A stretch of DNA of 30,279 nucleotides from Pigoraptor chileana. Taxonomy: Eukaryota; Opisthokonta; Filasterea. A program made the position numbers and the translations under genes. Each line of letters starts with the position of its first letter. Position 1 is the first letter of the stretch. This document shows positions 1 to 9,370 of the stretch, one piece after another. Below the pieces are notes generated by a model. It was given only the letters and a program-made list of their open reading frames with translations, was not told the DNA's origin and ran no database searches. The stretch is from NCBI GenBank assembly GCA_943704495.1, contig CALSCR010003893.1, forward strand, positions 1 through 30,279, given 5' to 3'.

Positions 1-3000
1 GGGGAATGTCTGAAAGTGATTCTGTGCAAGCGCGAATAGATTACATCGATATCGACTGGATAAGGCGACACTCAATAAAGCTGTCGCATGCACGGTGGCT
101 GTTAGCCAAGCAATGTGTATGTAACTGGCAGCCGTTGGATGCGGCCGCACCCACCCAAGCACCATCGCCGCCGCAACTGCCAGTCCACACGAAAGCTCTT
201 TGTTGCAAGTAGATCCAGAACAGAGCCGTGCGGCGTGTATTCGCACACAAAACAGTAGTCTGTCAGGTGGGAAGAATGATCCATGGAGATTGAAGTGATG
301 CCATTGGTACATTGTGGATGAATACACATCTTGGCAATAACTATGCGATAGTGGATTGCGTAGGTCACTAATGTTTAGAACAGACGCACTGGCAGGCATA
401 CATGAGGCCTGCACAAATACACGTACATAAACACATAAAGACACGCACACTGTAAAACACACAAAGGTATACATGCACACACACACATCTATGCACAGAC
501 ACATACACAACTACACATACACGGCAGCGGATACATCTGACCGAATACGCATACACACACGTACACACACTCGTTTAATTTGCCCTCCATCTCCTCCACA
601 CCATACACAACGCAACAACAGGGCACGCACTAACCTGGGTCCTCAACGCAGGCCCCCTGCAAATCAAACAGTCCGCAGCGACGACAGAAGCAGCGGCACA
701 CAACAAGCAATGTGGTCGTGTAATTACATCAGTCATTCGGCTGGCATTTCTTCACCTTCCGGCCGTCATCATCAATGTCGGTGTCAACACAATAGAGGCC
801 CTAACCCTTACTTGCCGAGCACCACAAATTAAGCACACAAAGCACGTATAAACACGGACATATGGGCGCCGAAATCGGCAAGCTCATGCACAATGTCCGG
901 CCACCGCCCACCATGAAGAGGACGATGTTAGGGTGTCGCATAAGGCACATGACATCGATTTCCTCGCGAAACGACCGTTTCTCGTGCGTGTCCATCCCAA
1001 CGGCCGTCCGTCCGCTAAAAATGCGACGGAGCGACTGCAGCAAAGTCCCGTGATGTCCCGGCTGATTCTTCACAGACCATTGCGACACCTTTGCTGTCGC
1101 AAGCAGACTCTCCATCCTTTCAGCCGGCTCCGTCTCTCCGCGCACGGCATCCACACACGTGCGCTGCAGCACATCGTACTGCTGTCGGCGCATAAGCACA
1201 CCTGTATCGACCGGCACTTCAGCTCGCTTCAAGGCGTGCTGAGTGTCGCAAATTTCTGCACGAGCGAGCATCAACTCCAACGGCGAGTCGATTATATTGT
1301 TCCTGGAGCCAGTTTGTCCCGATCGCAGCGTTTTGATTGCTACTACTGCGCCACGCCATCGCCCCCGATAGACCTTACCAAACACTCCCTGTGTGAGCGT
1401 GGGCATGTGTTGCATACATGAGCGTGCGTGTGTGTATGTGCACAAACGTGCTTGTCAGTGGCATAATATATATATATATATATATATTTGTGTGTGTATA
1501 CATGAGCGTGTGTGTGTGTATGGGCACACACGTCCTTGTCAGTGTACAATATGTAAGTGTGTGTGTGTGTGTGTGCAAAAACGTACTAATCAATGGACAA
1601 TATGTACGTGCGTGTACATGCGTTTGCGTCGTTATTATCTTGTGTGCGGAACAAACAGGAACCAGTATCTAATTCATCAGACCACAGTGCTGATGTACAT
1701 ACGGGGCAGGACAAGTACACAATCCAGCTGACAACGGCAAGCGCACCTCTCCAATCAGCGTTTCGATTTCGAGAGCATCGATGTCGACCCTCCACGCCTG
1801 ACGGTGATGCTTTGCGATGCGGTCGTGGCGGCGGCGGATCCAGACGATGACAAGGACGGCGAGTGCAAGCACGCCCACGGGGACCACCACTGCGACAGTT
1901 ACTGTCGTTTCCTTTGCCGCCGATCCCGCGGTTGCTGTCATCCGGATGCACGTACCACGGATGCAATCCAATAGAGAGAAAGTGCATTAAAAAAAGTGCA
2001 TTAAAATGTGCATGTGAGACAAAAAGGTACTGTCGTCATCACCAACCGGTTGACATGCATCGCACCACCACCCGCCACGCCGACAAATACATCATCATTC
2101 ACAAGTACACAAACAGCAACCCCATGCCGGCAAAAGCGCGCCCGACACATCAGTACAATGCAAGTGAGTGCATGCGTGCTTAGGGCCCCACCGCCACCAG
2201 GCCCCTGCGCATCCAGCACTGCGGTGTCCATCTGAGCTACCAGAAACGCCGGTCGGGGTCCATGGGGTCCCGCATCGCCGGTGGCCCCACCCAGCGATAT
2301 GACCGCAATCCGTGTCGACGGCGCACATACCATCAGCGTGTCAAACGGTGGAACGTACATACACGCCCCTGCGGTGGCAGACTGGTTCACGGCGACAACC
2401 GCGTGCTGTGCGATCGGATAGGGAAGCGCAAGGTCCGCATTGTCCAGAAACACGCCGTGCAGGGTGTTGTATACTCGCGTCTCTGCCAGGCGCCCCGTCT
2501 CGCTGCTCCCGCCGATGAATGCTATTCTGTCCATGCCTACGTGTGCGGCGGCAGAGTGCGACACGCGCGTCCGCAATGGCGACAGGGCCTCCCAACGACC
2601 GGTCTCTGTGCAAGTCGGTGATGGATGGTGAGGGGCAGGTGGTTTAGATAGCGAAAGTCTGCTGCGTCTATGAGGGTTATGATGGTTGACCGACATGCAA
2701 CTCTCCGACGGATGCCTGCTTTGCAACACACACATACACACACACACACACAACAGTCACATGACCTTTCACTCCCACTGCACCCAGACAAATCTAGACG
2801 CCGGGCGCATGTTGCAATCGGCAACCCACCGATGCTGAACACCGCAAACTGGTCGGATAGCACGCCGCCAGAGTATTCTCCGCCGTACAAATAGAGCGAT
2901 GTCCCGTCCGCCTTTGCGACAAGGACAGTCCCGTGGGCAGCCGACGGAGGGGTCCCGAGCGGGGCAATTAGCGTCCACGCACCCGTCACAATGTTCAGGG

Positions 3001-6000
3001 ACCTGTGACGAAGCATGATGACGAGGCCTTAAATACTCAAAAAGCCAACCACGACGGCGATAACCCATCGGTTCATTGCTCATACATTCACTTATGCTTT
3101 ACGTTGCAAGTATGAGACCACGATATCCTCTGCTCAAGCGATCGCCGTCTGCTGTTACATCCACTTGGTCTACTACTCACCAGAAATCACCCAGAATGGT
3201 AAGCGTGGACGACATGCCCCCATACACGTACATCACACTCCCCACAAGTGCAGCCGAATGCCCCATTCGTGGCGACGGAAACACCCCGCCCGTTAAATTA
3301 AACTGCGTCCACGCACGTGCGCCTGTCCGGACGCAGTCGTGGACGATGCATTCATGAATGAGATCGAGTGTCAATTATGAATGCAAACGCGCAGCACATG
3401 TGTCAGTCACGCATATAAGAAGGGGACACTAGTCCATTTCCATTGGACTAATCCACCATCGCCACTCCGCCACTGCTCCCTTACTCACTAGTACTCCTTA
3501 CATCTCACCCTGACCCCCTTACTCTGAGTAAACTCACTCGCATTGAACAGCCACGCGTCGCCCAGTGTGGACCCCGCAACGGCAAACGACGACGCTCCTC
3601 CGTAGATGATCGCCCCTCCCTCTGCCAGTGGGCACGCGCTGTGGCCCCACCGAGAGCCTGGCTGGGCCTGAGATCCCGCACTCGCCGACACGCCTTCCCA
3701 CTCCAGTGTGTCTATTAATACGGCAGTTCCAGTACAGTACATATGAGCATATCACGTCCGAAACCTTAAGGCCATCAAGACGGCCAGTCGCGCCCATTGC
3801 TTTCCCTCACCAACAATTTGGAGCAAGTGACCATAACCGGCCTTAATCTCACAATATCGGAATCTCGCGTCCTTCTCTCACATTCATTATCCAGACCAGA
3901 ACCACAAACGCAAAATTCAAACTCACCCAGATTGAAGGTAAATCCTGCGCCCACCACATCGTTCAATGTCGACAGTCCCCCATACGCCAACATTGCGTTC
4001 TTCCCGATGTTGACAAGCACGTGTCCGCGGACAGACGACGGCCAACGCCCCCACGACGTCACGGATACCCACGTGTTGCTCGCTGTGTGCCGCACATGCA
4101 ATGTCATAATGGCACCCACACATCATGAGTCATCTATTCGTACTTCACGTATCCACTCGACTGACAGATTCAGAGAGAAGGCCCATCGCCAAGTGGCGAT
4201 CAGTCCCACACATCTTACTGCTACGATACCCACCGGCGCGCTCCATCGAGAAGAAGCGTCCGTCTGACGTCAGCCCCGCAGACAGTGTGTTCTGCACCAG
4301 CGCAGACGTCACGCCGGACAGCACCTCCCGCCGCTGCACCAGCCGGCTGACGGGGCACACAGTCCCTGGGGAATACTCCGTCACCGACACCTTCTCCGCC
4401 CATACCCCACAAGCCGCAGCGGTGGGGCAATCCGACAGCTGCACCCCGCCCAGCGCAGCCGAAATCGACTTGTCCCCCCCAACAAACGGCCCGGCGCCAA
4501 ACCGGTCCTCCAATGCGAGCGTCACCGCAACATCAACGCGCTTGATCGCACTCGCAAGAAGAAGGTTGCGCCGCGGGTCCGTCACATTTGCAAACGTAGT
4601 GAGTGATTCGTCGGCGTCCACTCCGATCACTGTCACATATGTACAGATAGATAGTCAGTCACTGTGCATAAAACGTCACTCTCAGGAGGGCTACCAGTGC
4701 GCCGGTCCATTGATGCATGCACTCATACGTGCACACACATACACACACGCACACGCACATGCACACATACCCTGCACGCCTCGTCCCGCAGCATAGAAGA
4801 TTGCGTTCGACCCCATCGTGCCACCGGCGCCAAATATGACATCACATCCTGAATCAATGAGCTCTGTGGCGCAGATTAAGTCGCGGTGGATTAGTGCAAG
4901 CGTCAGTCTTAATAATGCAGTCCATCACATACGAATGCATCCAAACTGAGCATATACATTAGCAGAAGCACGGCAGACCCACGTGATGCCGCAGCTATCC
5001 CAAGTGGAACACTTGAGAAGCTCGGCACATACATCCCAACGACGTCACACGACGGGCACGTGTATCTGACCCCCGCATAAAACCCGTTCCGAAAGCGTTG
5101 CACCGCGGCGCTGGGAACGCCCGCGACAACACCCACAGTCCGGTTGGCCGTCACCAGACCGGCGAGTGCCCCCGCCATGAACCCCGACTGGTCCTCGCGG
5201 AACACAAGGCCCTGCAGGTTTCGCACGCCAGTGCTGGATGCAACGCTCGAGTCAACCATGCACAGCGTTGTGTTTGCGGATGCGGCGCGCGCGGCGGCGT
5301 CTATCAAGCCAGCGAGACGGACCCCCGCGGCAATAATGTGGTCGTGCGTTCCATCTGCCGCGTGGCGTCAGTGTATGTGTGTGGCGGGTGTATGTGTGTG
5401 TATGCATGCATATTAGTGCGTGTGCCGGTTTAGTCACGCTGCGCATCAGCTGGTCACTAAGGTGTTCACGATTGAGTGTACAGGCCGCCGTGCCGATATG
5501 TACTGCTGTGTGTGCCTTTTGTGTGTCAGTTTGGGTGTGTGTATGTGTATGTGTGATTGTGAGTGTGTGTGTCATATGTGTGTGTGCTGTGCTCTGGCGA
5601 TTCAATCCAGAAGGCCAATAGTACAAGTCAACTCTCGGCTGCAATGATCATGAACAATCAGGAGGGGAAAAGGCACTGACTCTGACGACCAGCGAAAGGT
5701 ATTGCAGTTGCCATGACTATCATAACGCAACCCACTCTGCGCGAGGGATGTCAGGAATGTCGGGTATATCGTTGGGTGGCGGATGAACAGTGTGCAGTTG
5801 ATGTTGAGCCGAGGTTCGGCTGCCTTGCAGGCTTCCCACGCCTGAATCTGAAACAAGTTGGGCACGCCATCTGCGTTGATTATGTGAAGCGCACACACGC
5901 ACATCAGGGCTAGTCAATAAAGAAGGCACAACACGCACATATCCCTGACGAGACTTGGCACTGCCGAGATCTACAAACTATTGTATCAGCGTCGACTGCT

Positions 6001-6119
6001 ATCGGTCGGTTTCCAGGCGCATCAAGACAACAGGCTGCCCAGCACGTCGTGTGTGAATCGATTGAGGCCCATCTGGCGCAAACTTCCATCGGGGAAACCG
6101 CAAGACCTTTACACGCATG

Positions 6120-6154
<35 letters not shown>

Positions 6155-6561
6155 GGGTACATACCACCACTCGCATCCACACGCACATATACATAAGTAA
6201 AATACACACAGCATACGTACACACTTGGCAGCACTGCATGCACTGGCCTGGGTATTACATTCTATATAAACTACGGCGTGACATTAGTTACACAGCACTC
6301 GCCGCGGCTGAGTCTGCCACGTGCACGGATAACTCGACACAGTGTGCGAATTCAGTAATGGTAAGGAAGCGTCGGTTGCCGATCAACTTCAAAGAGGCAC
6401 TCACTCGTTACGACATCCTTTTCAAACACAACTGCGACTTGGCGCTGTGCATCCACCGACACGCTCACAGATATCGCAACAACGTACAGAATGGCGGACA
6501 CAAGAGAAACCACGCGTGCATAGAAACCCTGAAGAGGGATGCCTGTGCGGTAATAACGCAT
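1..6561 (-). CDS. Receptor protein kinase: signal peptide, BMP/PnrA-like domain, kelch propeller, TM, TKL kinase (3' end beyond window)
   Basis: Thirteen exons can be joined with matching phase: 6405-6561, 5736-5870, 4983-5354, 4771-4863, 4234-4629, 3927-4082, 3538-3711, 3181-3322, 2830-3002, 2198-2605, 1747-1934, 905-1388 and 163-259. This gives about 991 residues. Residues 1-35 form a signal peptide; an upstream in-frame ATG at 6639 is less likely. Residues 38-384 match the BMP/PnrA-like substrate-binding family (VAVVFEKD, VFREDQSGFMAGALAG, GCDVIFGAGGT, VIGVDADES). Kelch blades with YGG or GG motifs follow to about 735, a helix at about 747-769, then WRVDIDALEIETLIGEG and the kinase: G-loop GVFGKVYRG, VAIK lysine, FREEIDVM and HPNIVLFM, then CEYTPHGSVLDLL. 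HPNIVLFM is typical of TKL kinases. The catalytic HRD and DFG part lies outside the window, so activity cannot be judged. In bacteria the BMP family binds nucleosides; nucleoside sensing here is inference. The 905/259 join is the least certain. Confidence 0.85.
1398..1583. repeat. TG/TA-rich microsatellite in a receptor-kinase intron
   Basis: The intron at 1389-1746, between the transmembrane exon and the kinase exon, is filled with imperfect TG repeats and a pure (TA)n run at about 1464-1487. A related unit (ATGAGCGTG, or a shorter form, followed by GTGTGTATGxGCACA) recurs two to three times, so part of the tract is a longer imperfect tandem repeat. It is noncoding; both exon borders are clear. 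Confidence 0.85.
2725..2753. repeat. (CA)n microsatellite in a kelch-region intron
   Basis: A short (CA)n run interrupted by TA lies in the 224-bp intron 2606-2829 between two kelch exons. Seen directly. Confidence 0.9.
4731..4770. repeat. CA-rich tract abutting a splice donor
   Basis: Imperfect CA repeats (TG-rich on the sense strand) run from the donor GTATGTGT of exon 4771-4863 into the intron 4630-4770 of the receptor-kinase gene. Confidence 0.8.
5374..5586. repeat. TG-rich low-complexity tract in an intron
   Basis: Two patches of TG-rich sequence, at about 5374-5430 and 5505-5586, lie in the intron 5355-5735 of the receptor-kinase gene. On the sense strand they read as CA repeats. Confidence 0.8.
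6122..6152. repeat. (CA)n microsatellite in the first receptor-kinase intron
   Basis: About 14 pure CA units lie in the 534-bp intron 5871-6404 between the signal-peptide exon and the first BMP exon. Direct splicing of these two exons preserves the BMP spacing, so no further exon is needed here. Confidence 0.9.
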
Positions 6562-6957
6562 GTTGTCTGGTCGCATGTGAATGCGCCCAATACGACCATC
6601 CTGACTATAATGCCGTCGCCATCCACTTGATTCTGCCATCCTTCACTGGTCAATGCCACTGAGAGGTCCACGCGGCAGTTTGGCGCAGTACTGATGTGGC
6701 CTTTGTGCGGTCGCTGGGTCAGTCAGTCCCACTCAGTCCATGTTCATCTGCTCAGGCGCCGCGTGGAAGAGTCGGCCGATTGAGAAAAGCCACACTAAGT
6801 CAGTGCGCAGATGTCACTGGAGCCATAGCAACCGAGTACGAGCCGTAGGCCCTCAACATAATAGAGAATTCAACTGATGAAGAAGAGGGACACTGGCGAA
6901 GAAGCTGCTTGCAAGCTTGCAACGAATGCATCTTTCTTCGGCGCGTTTAATTGGAAA

Positions 6958-7034
6958 TAGGATTGGATTGGATAGGATTGGTGAGTTGAACGCCGAGTTT
7001 GCCAGTGAATGAGGGATTGGATTGGAATAGGACT
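6958..7034. repeat. Degenerate GGATT/GGATA short tandem repeat
   Basis: Copies of GGATTGGATTGGATAGG-like sequence occur at about 6961-6985 and again at about 7013-7032, separated by unrelated bases. Intergenic. Confidence 0.65.
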
Positions 7035-7222
7035 GTGTCTGTGACTGTGACCCAGACACCGAAATCCGCCGTTATTCCGACTGAGGCATTTCAATACAAA
7101 CCCCATACACCAATGCCATTAATAATGTTATTATTATTGTGAGCGGAGGGAGAGTCGGTCGGCGACCCGCTCGACATGTAGACACGACCAATTGACAGGC
7201 CCTGTCATGTCAATCTTCAAGT

Positions 7223-7254
7223 GACACACGCACACACACACACACACACACACC

Positions 7255-7330
<76 letters not shown>
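7223..7330. repeat. Long (CA)n microsatellite, about 54 units
   Basis: A nearly pure CA array of about 108 bp with one CC interruption near 7252-7254. It lies between the 3' end of CLPB and the 5' end of the receptor-kinase gene. Confidence 0.97.
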
Positions 7331-7333
<3 letters not shown>

Positions 7334-7528
7334 GTAAGTCTGCCATTGTAGTTTTAAACTATTGACTCGACGAGGATCTTTACGCTTCAATTCGCCCACA
7401 CAAAGCAACCAGGACGCCCTATGCGCCCAATATACTTTCAACGGCCAGCACTGACATGCGCAAGTGCAGACGCCGTGTGGTGTTCAAGCACATGTACAAG
7501 CGCCACGGCCTGGCTGGCGACACCAATT

Positions 7529-7540
7529 TTTATTTTTATT
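7529..7540 (-). promoter_or_regulatory. Tandem AATAAA polyadenylation signals for CLPB
   Basis: Two overlapping-frame copies of TTTATT on the plus strand (AATAAA on the gene strand) lie about 153-164 bp past the CLPB stop codon. The spacing matches the candidate signal of the lyase gene. Function is inferred from motif and position. Confidence 0.6.
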
Positions 7541-7692
7541 TTTGGCACCGCAGTGTGCGATGTCAACAGAGGCATTGTGATGGGTTAGCGGACAACACGA
7601 TGAGTGTCTCAGAGCACTGGTACCACTGACAACGCCTGCTGATGGCGCCAGGATCGCATACCGTCGCGGCATATAACACTTAACGGCAGCAC

Positions 7693-9315
7693 TCAACGAC
7701 CGAAGCGCAAGAGGCCTCCCCAGCCACTCTTCCTCTCGCCCCTGGTCACCTGCAAGCCGATGTGCCCATTCGCCCCGGTCACGTGCACCGAGTCCCCGGG
7801 AGCCACCTCGTCTTTCTCGTGCGCCAGGGCGATCATGTTGATTACCCGGCGGTCAACCTGTTCGTACGCAAGTGTGCAAGTGTGCATTGTATGTCATTCA
7901 GATGCGTCCAGCGGTTGCAGAAGCCGCCGTTATCGTCAATCCAGTACCACCGACTGGATGTGCTTTCATGTCCAACGAGCATATTTCGCAATGGGATCCA
8001 CAGGGCACGTGACAGACTGACGGACACTCACCTCATTACGGATACTCCGTGCGCCATAGTGCACGTTGTAGCCACGAATGACGACATCCAGCACCTCGGG
8101 CGCCCACGTGAGCTTGATACCGTGCCGGCTTTCCGCCTGTTGCGTTGTTGTGATGCCAGCCAGCAGGAGCATGGTGAGTATATCATAACGGTCGGACCGG
8201 CGTCCGTTTAAATTCAGAGGCACATTCGGAGATGGTTCAGTCACGCAACGCGCCGTCGTGCCAAAAATCACACCATCTATGCAAAAATGCAGCACATGCA
8301 CACGCATGCGCACCCACACCCGCACCCACACCACCGCCACTGCTCACCTTCTTCGCCCAGTGATCCATCTCCATGCTTGCTAATGCCTTGAGCTCAATGT
8401 CGTCAAACGGTAAAAAGTATAAAATTTCGTTTATGCGGCCAAGAAATTCGTCGCGCTGAAAATGCGCTTTGAGTATTGGGCGCACGACATCCTCCTTGAA
8501 GCGCTCTGAGACGCCACCCTTCAGTGACGCAATTACCCGAGTGACGGTGTTAGGCAGACATTTGTGAATGTGAAGTGCAGCGGGGATGCGCAGCAGTGTG
8601 ACAGCAGACACCCACTGGCAAGTACATGGGATGTGCGCATACAATTCTGGCAGAGCGCGTAGGATGTGTATAAAGGTGTGATGCATACACGGCCTCACCT
8701 CGCTCGATTTGCCTTTGAGTGGGGTGGGATCAGCGTGTGTCTGCGCCTGTGGGTGCGGGTGATGGGACGCATCCGGGGCTGCCGCTGCTGTGAGCGATGC
8801 TGTTGATGGCGGCGCTGTGGCCTGGGGATGGCGCACACCCATCCGCCCCCCCGGATGAGCACCCGACTCCTGCCGCTTCGCCTCCCTGCGCAGCTCGATT
8901 GCATGCGCGGCAATCTCGTCACTCGCGAGATTGGACGTCATTACGAAGATGGCGTCCGGACAGCTGATTGTTTTGCCCTTGCCGTCAGTGAGACGGCCCT
9001 CGTCAAACAACTGCAGCATCACCGTCAGCACATCCGGGTGCGCCTGCACAAAACGCAAGGCAAACGCGAATCAGAATGTGCGCACCGATCGTTAGCTTTT
9101 TTTGGATTTGGTAGAATGGACTTCAGGGCGTGTGTGTGTGTGTGCGCGCGTGAATGTGCGCGTGTGTGAGACTGTTCGACCGAATGTGATAGTCGCGTCT
9201 TTGAATTAGCATGACAGAAATGCAAAATCATGACCATCGATTACAATACTATCATGCATGCGCTTACGGCGTCAGATTTACAAACAACGCGAGCGCACAC
9301 ATTGACACACAACGA

Positions 9316-9370
<55 letters not shown>

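Larger units (their letters stand above)
6640..7528. other. Spacer between receptor-kinase 5' end and CLPB 3' end
   Basis: No supportable gene. The stretch holds the presumed promoter of the leftward receptor-kinase gene, a degenerate GGATT-type repeat at about 6960-7032, a short TTA run at about 7128-7139 and a long (CA)n array at 7223-7330. No TATA box or other core promoter element is clear to me. Confidence 0.6.

Noticed and set aside
5941-6110. A possible extra exon of the receptor kinase between the signal-peptide exon and the BMP exon
   Set aside because: One frame reads through it, but direct splicing of 6405 to 5870 keeps phase and the normal BMP spacing, and the extra residues match nothing.
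7223-7330. Repeat array considered as CRISPR or telomere-like
   Set aside because: It is a simple CA dinucleotide array with no spacers and no TTAGGG-type unit.
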